DNA from: Epiperipatus broadwayi
Taxonomy: Eukaryota > Onychophora > Udeonychophora > Euonychophora > Peripatidae
NCBI GenBank assembly: GCA_028023455.1
Contig: JAQFVV010000013.1
Location: forward strand, 186,001-250,000
Direction of reading: 5' to 3'
DNA length: 64,000 nucleotides
Shown: positions 1 to 10,215 of the stretch, piece after piece
How the letters are laid out: every line of letters begins with the position of its first letter
Position numbering within the stretch: the first letter of the stretch is position 1
The notes under the pieces: model-generated
The model's database searches: none
Told to the model about the DNA's origin: nothing
Seen by the model: the letters and a program-made list of their open reading frames with translations, nothing else
Position numbers and translations under genes: made by a program

Positions 1-220
1 CACATATGGGATTAACATTTTAGTGGAGACTTTGAAACCCAATGATTTTGATATCTGGATAAGGTTTTAGCAGTATGAAGTAATGCCCAGAGATTTCACT
101 AAGAGGGAATAACTTTTGTTTTACTTCTACAAGAGACATCTTAGTGAACTCAAAAACTTTTTATAGTAGTTTTACAAGAAATATTTTGTGCATTAAAATG
201 AAAAATCAAGAAAATAAAAA
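1..220. other. AT-rich DNA, nothing recognised
   Basis: No reading frame or repeat that I can identify lies before the foldback element that starts at 221. Confidence 0.5.
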
Positions 221-603
221 TTAACCACTAAACATCACATAATTATCATTCTTTATGTTTATGCAAGTTGTTTACACAAAAACTAAACTCTCCACACAGT
301 AACATCACTCAGTGCAAGCCAGAGTAATCAATGGATGCAAAAAGGTTTTTGCATAAAATCCCTATCTAGTGTATATTCATTAATATCCCCAGACTAGTTT
401 CTAGCTTGTGGGTTTCATCATGAAGAGCCCAAAAGCCATAAGCTAGAAAGTAGTCTGGGGATCTTGGATGAGTATACACTAGATAGGGATTTTGATTATT
501 CTCACAGGCACAGAGTGGTGATACTGTATGTAGAGTTTAGCCTCTAAGTAAACAGCTTGTGTAAGCATAAAGAATGGTGATCATATGATGTTTAGTGGTT
601 TAA
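221..603. mobile_element. Foldback element, family F1, copy with both terminal inverted repeats
   Basis: The left end reads TTAACCACTAAACATCACAT and the right end is its inverted counterpart, ATGATGTTTAGTGGTTTAA. The inverted match continues inward through a TTTATGCAAG / GTAAGCATAAAG block. Further in, the arms pair again through CCCTATCTAGTGTATA and TATACACTAGATAGGG, and through CCCCAGACTAGTTTCTAGC and its complement. The whole element is therefore one long imperfect palindrome of about 380 bp. It has no coding capacity of its own. Related copies lie near 0.8, 19.9, 20.5, 37.9 and 49.4 kb. No clear target-site duplication is visible for this copy. By structure alone it could be called a MITE, but see the flanking duplications of the copies at 20 kb. 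Confidence 0.8.
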
Positions 604-774
604 TGCCAATCTTGCCCAATAGGATTCTGGTGACTGTGGTTATTGAAGAACCAAAGACACCAAAAAGTATGAATGCTGAACTGAGTTCAGATTTATACAT
701 CTATATAAGCTAATGAGCTTGAATTGAAAACTTTTTTGTGTTTTCATCTTGGACTCAAAGCTTTATAGTTAGCT

Positions 775-990
775 AATAAGGTAAAAGGTCTCTGCTGTAG
801 AGTTGCATTGGAAGATCTAAGTGTAGTGCTCTCAGATCCAAAACTCTTCACTGATGAAAGACACAAGCTAGAAACTATTCTGGAGGTATTGGATGAGTTG
901 GCACTAGATAGGTATTTTATGCACAAACCTTTCATCCATTGATTATTTTCTGCTTGAACTGAGTGGTGCTACTGTATGGAGAGTTTAGTC
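775..990. mobile_element. Foldback element F1, half copy
   Basis: It matches one arm and the centre of the F1 family: a stretch like CAGATCCAAAACTC, then CACTGATGAAAGACACAAG, GCACTAGATAGG and finally GTATGGAGAGTTTAG. The left arm is missing. Its right end touches the start of the LINE fragment at about 992 with almost no spacer. A 63-codon minus-strand frame (744-935) comes from the palindrome arm and is not a gene. Confidence 0.65.
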
Positions 991-991
991 T

Positions 992-1768
992 GAGAATAAA
1001 AATACATGAAGATTATTTAAATCATCTAGATTTTGTGAATTATGGGGTTGTTTTTGCAAATGTTGCTTCAGAGATACAGAAAACATTGCAAGTATCATCA
1101 AATGAAAGTAAGAAAATAGATCTAAAGATAAATACTAAAAAGTCCTAAGAAATGCTCAATGAATTTTGTCATAAGAAGAAAATAAAGATTGATAATTATG
1201 GATTAGAAGAAGCTAACAATTGCAAATGCTTTTGTCAGATTATTAATATAGATAGGAGCATAATGGATGAAATTAATCATAGAATTAAATTTGGATGGTG
1301 TAAAAGAAAATATGTATGTATTTGAAAAGGAAAATTTTTTAATAGATGTGTTTTATAAGTTTTTATTTATAGATCTGAGATTTTGACACCACAAGAGCCA
1401 CATAGACTTAAGACTATTTAAAAAGTATGGAGAATATACCTTGAGAGTAACAAGAAGAGATTAATACTAAAATGAATAATTGAAAGAACAACTGGTAACA
1501 TTGACATCATTGAAAAGTTCAAGAATCTATAATTGAAGTGGTCTTGATGTAGTCCCTAAAGAGGTGATAATAGATGGACAATTAATGTCTTAAACTGAAT
1601 TTAAAGAGATAGTAAAAGTCCTAAAAAAAATTCAGATGTGATATGGATGCATGAAATAAGAAAATTCGTTGATGTGATGTGGAGATATAATAAAGACACT
1701 GAATTAGAAATATCTTAATCTTACAATGGATTGATAATGATTGAAAATGATGATGATGGTGATGATAA
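992..1768 (+). mobile_element. RTE-like LINE fragment, 5'-truncated (copy a)
   Basis: Side by side, this follows the better LINE copy at 25.05-25.86 kb, from the region encoding the FADD motif of reverse transcriptase to the 3' end. The frame at 963-1148 covers the segment around that motif, but here it reads FVNY instead of FADD, so the catalytic aspartates are lost. Many stops and indels follow. A block of about 85 bp is deleted near 1300, where the copy jumps from the GWS-type segment to YLKRK. The 3' end runs into an irregular GATGATGATGGTGATGAT tail, the short-repeat type of tail expected of RTE elements. This is an old, dead copy. Confidence 0.75.
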
Positions 1769-2534
1769 CTTAAGAGAAAAATCTACAACATTTGTTCTTT
1801 GTATTGCATTTATCAAATTAATCATAATATTGGGATTCAGTTTTGAATTTATTGAGACATACATTTTCAAATTGGTTGATGGCTTATGTGATTATTTTTA
1901 GTTTTATATATATATCTGAAAAAAAATTGTGACTCAAATTAATTTTATTGGACAAATATATCCCCTTATGTATCATTATTTTCTCAGATTAACTTCTACA
2001 TCTGTACATACTTAAACTCAAGTAAACAATGGACTTTAGGTGATAGTGATAACAAGTTGCCAGACTAGCTATTAGTCTTTATCTTTGAAAAATCATTGGA
2101 TTTGAATACTTACAAAGCAGACAGACATTACTTTATAGTGTTGAACCCAAGATATAAATCTAATAGTAGAACAATCATATGTTTTAATAATATCAATTAT
2201 ATGATAAATGTAGTCACATTTGAATTAACTTATTTTAAATTTGAATATTATAAGCAATAAATCATTCTATTATTGTATTCCAGAGTCATCTACTGTTGAT
2301 ATTACTATCTAGTATTCATTGATTGCTTAAGATTATAATAAATAGTTTTGGGTTAGAATAATAGAATGAATTATTTCTTCTAATCATCTTATAATGAAGC
2401 ATTTGATTTATTGATTAAATCTTATTGTTAATGTTATTCTATTATTATCCTCTCTATTGATTTATACTAGCATATTAAAGTTACATCATCAAATTTTTTA
2501 TGCCAAAATTGCATTATTATTAACTACTGATTTC
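1769..2534. other. AT-rich DNA, no gene
   Basis: No coding frame. The only recurrent piece is CCAGAGTCATCTACTGTT near 2280, a short motif that returns near 22.2, 41.9, 51.0 and 63.7 kb. Confidence 0.45.
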
Positions 2535-3200
2535 TTACAATGATGAGCAGAGTGGAGAATAAATAGATTGAAAAATACTGAGTTCAAATCACTCTAATTA
2601 CATACATAAGAAATATTCAGTATAAACAAATTACATACTGCCTTAGAATTTCATATTGCTTAGGAAATAGATTACATCTTAGTATAAGTTCAGCTCATTT
2701 CTCTCCTATTCATATATCTGGATATGTAATAGTCCGATAATATGAAGGGTTAGATTGATGTAAAGTCTACATGGGTATGACTACAATAGGAGATTTAAAA
2801 AGGGTTTTGAACTTTCCATTGTTGGTTTTTCAATGAAATAGATGGATAAATAGTTGGAAGGATGAGAAGATTGTGGCTTGACCATTAAAGTTTGAGGAAT
2901 TGCTATCTTAATATAAACTGAGCTCTGATTGCGTGTGTATATATATATGGGAGATTATGATTGCGTGTGTATATATATATGGGAGATTATGATCTGGTCC
3001 AACTAATGAGTGCTGGTTCTGCACAAAATATGTATATAGAGGATCATGTATATTTTTAGCATGTGTATGGTCAAGTGTATTCGTTTCTTGAGATGGAGTG
3101 GAGAACAGGTTGAAAAACCCTGAGTTCAAATCCCTTTAATTACATATACAAAAAACATTCATTATAAGCAAATTACATACTGACTTAGAATTTGATATTT
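2535..3200 (+). repeat. ~550-bp interspersed repeat family (copy A), with its end sequence repeated
   Basis: The same order of blocks occurs near 18 kb (minus), 18.7-19.3 kb (plus) and 36.9-37.5 kb (plus): GATATGTAATAGTCC, CTACATGGGTATGAC, TTTCAATGAAATAGATGG, GAAGATTG, GAATTGCTATCTTAATATAA, GAGTGCTGGTTCTGCA and GTGTATGGTCA. The segment containing GAGTTCAAATC and ATTACATAC stands both at the start (about 2580-2660) and at the end (about 3115-3200). The element therefore has direct-repeat ends or is a tandem unit plus a partial one. GTTCAAATCCC resembles a Pol III B box. No coding potential is seen. The family is not one I recognise. Confidence 0.7.
2927..2990. repeat. Exact 32-bp tandem duplication
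   Basis: Two identical 32-bp units, 2927-2958 and 2959-2990, each run from GATTGCGTGTG through a TA run to GGGAGATTAT. They lie inside the ~550-bp repeat copy A. The identity means the duplication is recent. Confidence 0.9.
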
Positions 3201-4309
3201 TAAAATATTTGAACGATAGAAAATTAATTACTTAACTGAACTTAAGTACATTATTTTAATCATAAATAATTTTAGGTAATATACATTTTTGTGCTGAATA
3301 ATTTTTTTGGTTATATATAATTTTACATATGAAATGTCTTGTAAATATCAACAGTGGAATTTATTGAAAGCAATCGTTTTAAATCTTGGATTTTTTTTTG
3401 CTTAAATGTTTATATGCATTCGATGTGATCTGCAATGATTTCAAGAGTCTTTTTATAAAAAGCATTATAATGGAATCGTAAATAAGGTAATTGATATTCT
3501 TTAACTGTACACTAGTTGTCACTATTTTCTAATGATATTTAATTAAAATTATTATAGTGCAATAATATTCAAGGTACAAATAATGTAATATAAATTTTAA
3601 AAAAGATAAATTGTAAATACAACAACAAATATAATGTTTGAAGACATGTCTTATAAAGCTATTCTCACTTATTTATTAAGCTTTACCAAAAGGAATATTT
3701 AAAAATAGCAGATTCAACATATATATAAAGTATTTTTTTATATTCATATTTATGAACATATATATGTATATGTTTGGGCATTATATATAACTTTTAATAT
3801 TATTTGCATATCAATATTAGTTATGTGATTTGTGAAAGTTTAGCATCTCACATATCTTCTCCTGGAGCAAAAAAAATTCACTTAGGACTAGAGTGCCTTC
3901 TCCCCCACACACTTTTCAGATTCCCCCCCCCCCATTTTAAAAAAAAAATGTTTCTACTACATAACCATCAATTGCATAAAGATCTCTTTTTAAAAAAAAA
4001 AACACTTTTAATTAAGTTACAATCTCTGATTGTTATGATTGTTAGTTAGTTTGTTAATTTGTAAACATTTTTGTTGAAGTTAGAATAACATTTTAAAATT
4101 GAGGTTTAATTTGTTGAAATTTGGTACATTTTTTATAAATCACTGGCAATGCAATATGTCACTAAAATATTTTAAGTAGGTTACATAGTTTCTTAAATCC
4201 AAAGGACTTAGTTGATAAACTTTAAAATATTTTGATATCAAATTTAAAATACATTGAAATCACTTCAATAAGTTTTCAGTAATGGTGCAAGAGAGTGATA
4301 TATATATAT
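3201..4309. other. AT-rich DNA with homopolymers
   Basis: Contains a C run near 3926-3938 and several A runs. The 81-codon frame at 3804-4049 is driven by these low-complexity runs and looks spurious. Nothing else is recognised. Confidence 0.45.
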
Positions 4310-4725
4310 ATATTTAAAAAAACTTTATTTTAAAAGTCATCTTAATATTTTAAAATTGAAATAAAAACAAATCTTCATTACAAAAGTTTCTTTTTTAAAA
4401 AGTATATGGCATTTATTTTGATAGTTGATTTTTTAAAAATGTTTTTCAAATAAACAAGTTATATTATTAATGATTTTTAATCCATGTGACTTTACTTTTA
4501 AATATTAATCAGATTGCTATATTTTCAGTAATGCATGTGAGTGGGTAGTCTATATGTACTGCATTCTTAAATAAGATTACATTAAAAAGTGTGATTTTTT
4601 TTTATTCTAAAAGTTGACTTTTTAAATACATTTTTGAAATATATAAATGTACATTATAAATGGTCTTTATTTAATATACATCATTTTAATTTCAAATATT
4701 AAGATGACTTTGGAATAATTTTAAA
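4310..4725. repeat. Imperfect inverted repeat, MITE-like
   Basis: AAGTCATCTTAATATTT near 4335 is matched by AAATATTAAGATGACTT near 4697 in inverse orientation, and the pairing extends outward and inward with mismatches. A second, direct similarity links the segment near 4410 (GTTGATTTTTTAAAAATG) with that near 4612 (GTTGACTTTTTAAATAC). This is probably an old foldback element. The AT bias makes the outer limits uncertain. Confidence 0.5.
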
Positions 4726-4744
4726 AACTATAAGAATGCTAAAA

Positions 4745-5065
4745 AAATTAAAAATAATAAATATAAAAAATGTTATAATGAACATTTTTATTTATTATGG
4801 AACTAAAAACTAAGAAAATAATTGTTTCTTCAACCACAATTGTTTATATATATATATCTTGAAATAAAGTTATGGGAGATTCATAAATTAATTAAGTTAC
4901 TCCCTATGTTTTATAACAAGGGACTGATTTAATTAATTTCTGGATCTCCCCCCCCCCTCACTTTTTTTCAAGTTAAATATATGTGGTTGAAGAAACAATT
5001 ATTTTTTTAGTTTTTAATTCCACAGTAAATAAATGTGATCATTATAAATAATTTTTATATCTATT
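4745..5065. repeat. Large palindrome (foldback repeat) next to the LTR-like repeat
   Basis: The left arm contains AACTAAAAACTAAGAAAATA and ATTGTTTCTTCAACCACA. The right arm contains TGTGGTTGAAGAAACAAT and TTTTTTAGTTTTTAATTCC in inverse order. The inner arms also pair: TTAATTAAGTTACTCCC with GGGACTGATTTAATTAA. The C run near 4949 breaks the symmetry. The structure spans about 320 bp, has no coding potential and stops within a few bases of the direct repeat that starts at 5070. It is a foldback MITE by structure, family unknown. Confidence 0.75.
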
Positions 5066-5069
5066 ATAT

Positions 5070-7254
5070 TGTAACGAGCACAGACAACGTTACATTGTGT
5101 TTTTATTATTAAACATGAAATTAAAATAAAAAGTTTGCATTTAAAAATTTTCTTTAAGAATTAAAAATTGAAATTAAATATCTTAAACTTGTATATATAA
5201 ATCGCACAGAAAAAAAAAATTATTAAACGAAAACTTTATTAAAGAAAAAGTGTTTTAAAACTAAATTTTCAGTAGAAATTTAAAGATAAAAATATATCTT
5301 TAAGTTTGAAAACATATTAATTAATCAGAAATGGAAATGATTGTTTTAATTAGTTAAATGTAAACTAACCTTGGGCATTTAAATGTAAAAACATCGGTCA
5401 AATAGGAAAACAATAGAAACAAATAGCCAATGAATGAAAAACAATGGAGTCGGACCTCAGCAAAAGGACCATATCATCATCACAACGTAACGTCCATTGG
5501 ATCCTTCAAATTAATATAAAAGGACAAGTTTGATAATTATTAATTAATTATTATTACAATGTGACTATATGTATTAGTACGGAGTTGGAGGTGAAGGGAT
5601 TGAAAGACGCACTTTCAATTCCTTCAGCTGTTAAAGAAAAGGGAGTGAAACATCGTTTTCTTCATTGAGGACCAGTTAAAGCAAAAACCTCTGGATGGAT
5701 AAAAACAACGGCTAACAAAACAAATATCTTCAGTACGGTGTGGGAATTCCCGTTCAGAATTACAAACGACTACAAATTATGGACCTTTTAAAATCGTAAG
5801 AACTTCATTTTCATTTGAAAACATAGAACTCTAAATTCTAAACCTTTTAGTAAATAATACAAATAGAATCCTATCTGACCAAACCAAATTCTTTATCAAT
5901 AATGTTATTTGATGTATTTTTGTTTTTATTTATGTAAAATCATTTCCATTTATATTTTTTTTTGTTCTTTAAGTTTTATTATGATTATTGCTGTGTAGTA
6001 AATTAAATTATATAAATGTTAAACTTAAGTCGGGCGTGAATGGCTGTATAGATTTGTAAAGTTATATTAGGGGAGGTAGTCTTAGGTTATTCATGTCATT
6101 GTTGAATTGGGTCAATGGATTGGATATATTGATGTAGTTAGTAGATGTAATGCAAGATTCACTATGGGCAGAATCGCTTGTGTACGCCACACACTTCCTC
6201 TTGCCTAGGGAATGTGATCGTAAGTCGGCAAAATGACCGCAGTCCATTTCTATGGATTTTTTTTATTGTTCTTCTCATTAGATAGATGTAATATTCCTAT
6301 CTAATGAGAGTCAATGTCTTATCTTAACCTATTTTGTGTTGCCGTATTTGTATTACATTGAATACATCGATATATCAGATGGATTGACGCCAGGTTGACT
6401 GTTAATTTTTAGCCTAAGGTTAAATGGGGATAGAATGTTTTATCTTCGAATGCAAATCTATGTAGTCTATTCATACTCGACACTAAATAAAAATGCATTA
6501 AATTTAAGTTGTTTATAGACGCTTGCATGGATTCGTTACCGGCTAATTATGTTTTGGTTTTCATATTCGATCAAAATATATATAGACATTTGGTAAATAC
6601 TGAAACCTTACCGTGAGTATCTAAAATGTATTTATTTGGATATCTTTTAAGTTATTGGAGACAATGCAAGCATCTTATGGTGAATGCTATTGGGTTACTT
6701 ATAAATTTCCCTCTGCAATTGACGGTACCAATGATTTTGTATTTTGATCGTTTATGTTTATTTTGAAATGTTTTTGACCGTGGAATCTATGTAACCAATC
6801 TATACTCAACATTTTTAAACAAATCTGTGCTAACTAATAATAGTATAAAATTTAAAATGTAAATTAAAAATCTAAAATAAAAGTAAAAATATTGATAAAT
6901 GTTAAAGTAAACATATTAAAATAATAATGTTAAATCTTATATATATATATGTGCGTAAATAAATTTTTGTATGTTAATTACTGGCAGTGGCTTATTTTAT
7001 TTATTTTTTTAATATTGAAATATAATTAGATAAGATATTATATTATTAAATCTCTGCTACTCCCTGAGCTAGTGACTTGGGATAATGACCGGAATCAAAA
7101 TTTAAAAAAAAAAAAAATTTCTTTTGTTGACTTACGTATCTGCCTACTTAATAAATTTTTTAAGGTTCAAATGCCTAGATGGCGCCCTGTAGAGCAGATA
7201 TCATAGTTTGCGGTTAGATTCGATCTTCACTTTTATTTCTTCGGATAGTTATAA
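5070..7254 (+). repeat. First 2.19-kb direct repeat (candidate 5' LTR)
   Basis: It aligns collinearly with 8022-10215, with scattered substitutions and small indels. Many of the differences fall at CpG sites, for example near 5487, 5710 and 5750. It contains a TATA box at 5515-5523. Near its end it contains GATGGCGCCCTGTAGAGCAG. A 61-codon minus-strand frame at 6062-6247 is shared with the second repeat but resembles no protein I know. It is more likely chance conservation through the duplication. Confidence 0.85.
5515..5523 (+). promoter_or_regulatory. TATA-box-like TATAAAAGG in the first direct repeat
   Basis: TATAAAAGG is followed by GC-richer sequence than its surroundings. It could drive transcription of an LTR R region starting roughly 25-30 bp downstream. 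About 265 bp later a short frame opens with ATGGACCTTTTAAAATC, followed at once by GTAAGAAC, which resembles a splice donor. All of this is shared with the second repeat. Transcription is inferred, not shown. Confidence 0.4.
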
Positions 7255-7255
7255 C

Positions 7256-7273
7256 TGGCGAACCAACTTGGGC
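7256..7273 (+). other. Candidate tRNA primer-binding site
   Basis: TGGCGAACCAACTTGGGC starts one base after the first direct repeat ends. A primer-binding site complementary to a tRNA 3' end must begin with TGG and lie at this spot. I cannot assign the tRNA species. Support is positional and limited to the TGG start. Confidence 0.4.
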
Positions 7274-8021
7274 CAATCTTTAATAAACACAGTGCCCTGA
7301 GAATTTTAAAAGTGAATCATGCCCGTAATATTTTTTTTTTCTGAAATATAAATATATTTTTATCTGTTTATCGTAAAGTCATAGTTTGAATTATGTTTTA
7401 AAAGCACTGCCAGAAAGAAATAGCACATATATTAAACACTAGAAAGTATAAATAATTTTAAACTGTATTTTGTTAAAAAGGAAGTCAAAAGGTTGCGATT
7501 GATAAGTTTTTTTTTGTTGTTGTTGTTAATATAAATTATGCTTTAATGTGTATAGGAGTGCATAGCCATGCAAGTTTATGATGGTAAATGTGGTACCTTA
7601 CGGAGAGTACCGTTGGGAATTTACTTCAGTGTAATTCTATTTAAGCATTTTAATCAGTCATAAATACGTTGGTGGTATTTATAATTGTGCTGCAAATATA
7701 CATGTATAAACCCATTATCTTTCAAAACGTATTTACTTCAATGCAACCTTCCTAAATAATTTAAATAATTTGCTTGTCATGCCATGTGTAAAAATAAAAT
7801 GTATAAAAAAATAGAACTCTTGTGGGGAGGAGGTGTAAACGTAAATGGTCCTTGGGAAAACTATAGCCAACATTTTTTTTCTCGTATATTGTATAGTCTT
7901 TTTGTAAAATTACTAACCGGATATTTTGTAAATATCTGCATTAATCGTGTATCGTAATTATACTAACCCTAAGTAAAATTTTTTTTTTTTGATCTTTTTT
8001 TTTTAAGCAACTTTACTGATA
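7274..8021. other. Interior of the LTR-like element, non-coding
   Basis: About 750 bp without a reading frame of useful length. It contains a GTTGTTGTTGTT run near 7518, a purine-rich GGGGAGGAGG near 7826 and T runs just before 8022. No gag, protease, reverse transcriptase or integrase motif is present, so the element could only move with enzymes supplied in trans. Confidence 0.5.
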
Positions 8022-10215
8022 TGTAACGAGCACAGACGATGTTACATTGTGTTTTTATTATTAAACATGAAATTAAAATAAAAAGTTCGCATTTAAAAAT
8101 TTTCTTTAAGAATTAAAAATTGAAATTAAATATCATCTTAAACTCGTATATATAAATCGCACAGAAAAAAAAAAAACTATTAAACGAAAACTTTATTAAA
8201 GAAAAAGTGTTTTAAAACTAAATTTTCAGTAGAGATTCAAAGATAAAAATATATCTTTAAGTTTGAAAACACATTAATTAATCAGAAATGGAAATGATTG
8301 TTTTAATTAGTTAAATGTAAACTAGCCTTGGGCGTTTAAATGTAAAAACATCGGTCAGATAGGAAAACAATAGAAACAAATAGTCAATGAATGAAAAACA
8401 ATGGAGTCAGACCTCAGCAAAAGGACCATATCATCATCATGACATAATGTTCATTGGATCCTTCAAATTAATATAAAAGGACAAGTTTGAAAATTATTAA
8501 TTAATTATTATTACGATGTGACTATATGTATTAGTACGGAGTTGGAGGTGAAGGGATTGAAAGACGCACTTTCAATTCCTTCAGCTGTTAAAGAAAAGGG
8601 AATGAAACATCGTTTTCTTCATTGAGGACCAGTTAAAGCAAAAACCTCCAGATGGATAAAAACAACAGCTAACAAAACAAATATCTTCAGTACGGTGTGG
8701 GAATTCCCATTCAGAATTACAAACGACTACAAATTATGGACCTTTTAAAATCGTAAGAACTTTATTTTCATTTGAAAACATAGAACTCTAAATTCTAAAC
8801 CTTTTAGTAAATAATACAAATAGAATCCTATCTGACCAAACTAAATTCTTTATCATTAATGTTATTTGATGTATTTTTTTTTTATTTATGTAAAATCATT
8901 TCCATTTATATTTTTTTTTGTTCTTTAAGTTTTATTATGATTTTTGCTGTGCGGTAAATTAAATTATATAAATGTTAAACTTAAGTTGGGCGTGAATGGC
9001 TGTATAGATTTGTAAAGTTATATTAGGGGAGGGTAGTCTTAGGTTATTCATGTCGTTGTTGAATTGCTTCAATGGATTGGATATATTGATGTAGTTAGTA
9101 GATGTAATGCAAGATTCGCTACAGGCAGAATCACTTGAGTACGCCGCACACTTCCTCTTGCCTAGGGAATGCGATCGTAAGTCAGCAAAATGACCGCAGT
9201 CCATTTCTATGGAGTTTTTTTTTATTGTTCTTCTCGTTAGATAGATGTAATATTCCTATCTAATGAGAGTCAATGTCTTATCTTAACTTATTTTGTGTTG
9301 CCGTATTCGTATTACATTGAATACATCGATATATCAGATGGATTGACACCAAGTTGACTGCTAACTTTTAGCCTAAGGTTAAATGAGGATAGAATGTTTT
9401 ATCTTCGAATGCAAATCTATGTAGTCTATTCATACTCGACACTAAATAAAAATGCATTAAATTTAAGTTGTTTATAGATGCTTGCATGGATTCGTTACCG
9501 GCTAATTATGTTTTGGTTTTCATATTCGATCAAAATATATATAGACATTTGGTAAATACTGAAACCTTATCGTGAGTATCTAAAATGTATTTATTCGGAT
9601 ATCTTTTAAGTTATTAGTGACAATGCAAGCATCTTATGGTGAATGCTATTGGGTTACTTATAAATTTCCCTCTGCAATTGACGGTACCAATGATTTTGTA
9701 TTTTGATCGTTTATGTTTATTTTGAAATGTTTTTAACCGTGGAATCTATGTAACCGATCTATACTCAACATTTTTAAACAAATCTGTGCGAACTAATAAT
9801 AGTATAAAATTTAAAATGTAAATTAAAAATCTAAAATAAAAGTAAAAATAATGTGATAAATGTTAAAGTAAACATATTAAAATAATAATGTTAAATCTTA
9901 TATATATATATGTGCGTAAATAAATTTTTGTATGTTAATTACTAGCAGTAGCTTATTTTATTTATTTTTTTAATATTGAAATATAATTAGATAGGATATT
10001 ATATTATTAAATCTCTGCTACTCCCTGAGCTAGTGACTTGGGCTAACGACCTGAATAAAAATTTAAAGAAAAAATAAAAAATTTTTTTTCACTTACGTAT
10101 CTGCCTACTTTATAAATTTTTCTAGGTTCAAATGCCTAGATGGCGCCCTGTAGAGCAGATATCGTAGTTTGCAGTTAGATTCTATCTTCACTTTTATTTC
10201 TCCGGATCGTTATAA
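8022..10215 (+). repeat. Second 2.19-kb direct repeat (candidate 3' LTR)
   Basis: It is the partner of 5070-7254, with the same start (TGTAACGAGC), the same internal landmarks and the same GTTATAA end. The corresponding minus-strand frame is 8959-9204. Its first 58 residues differ from the other copy at only a few positions, as expected from the DNA identity. A TATA box lies at 8472-8480. Confidence 0.85.
8472..8480 (+). promoter_or_regulatory. TATA-box-like TATAAAAGG in the second direct repeat
   Basis: This is the duplicate of the box at 5515-5523, in the same context. The ATG and GTAAG landmarks about 265 bp downstream are also kept. Confidence 0.4.

Larger units (their letters stand above)
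5070..10215 (+). mobile_element. Probable non-autonomous LTR retrotransposon (two 2.19-kb direct repeats, 767-bp interior)
   Basis: Two long direct repeats, nearly identical over more than 2.1 kb, enclose a short unique interior at 7255-8021. Both begin TGTAACGAGCACAGAC and end in GTTATAA. This gives an LTR-like inverted end pair, TGTAAC...GTTATA, with one end changed from the usual TG...CA. The base after the first repeat is C, followed by TGGCGAACCAACTTGGGCC, which has the TGG start and position of a tRNA primer-binding site. The five bases before the first repeat are TATAT and those after the second are TATAG, a 4/5 match for a target duplication. Against this, no clear polypurine tract precedes the second repeat; a GGGGAGGAGG lies about 190 bp upstream of it. 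The interior has no gag or pol frame. A segmental duplication is the main alternative. Confidence 0.6.

Noticed and set aside
3804-4049. 81-codon frame with a proline/lysine-rich centre
   Set aside because: The centre is produced by a C run and A runs; no start context or motif.
6062-6247. Minus-strand frame MDCGHFADLRSHSLGKRKC..., also present at 8959-9204
   Set aside because: Present twice only because the DNA is duplicated. It has no recognisable domain, it is short and its C-termini differ, so I do not call a gene.
7826-7842. Polypurine tract GGGGAGGAGG followed by TGTAAACG as an LTR boundary
   Set aside because: The second direct repeat actually begins at 8022, about 190 bp later, so this cannot be its adjacent polypurine tract unless sequence was inserted afterwards.
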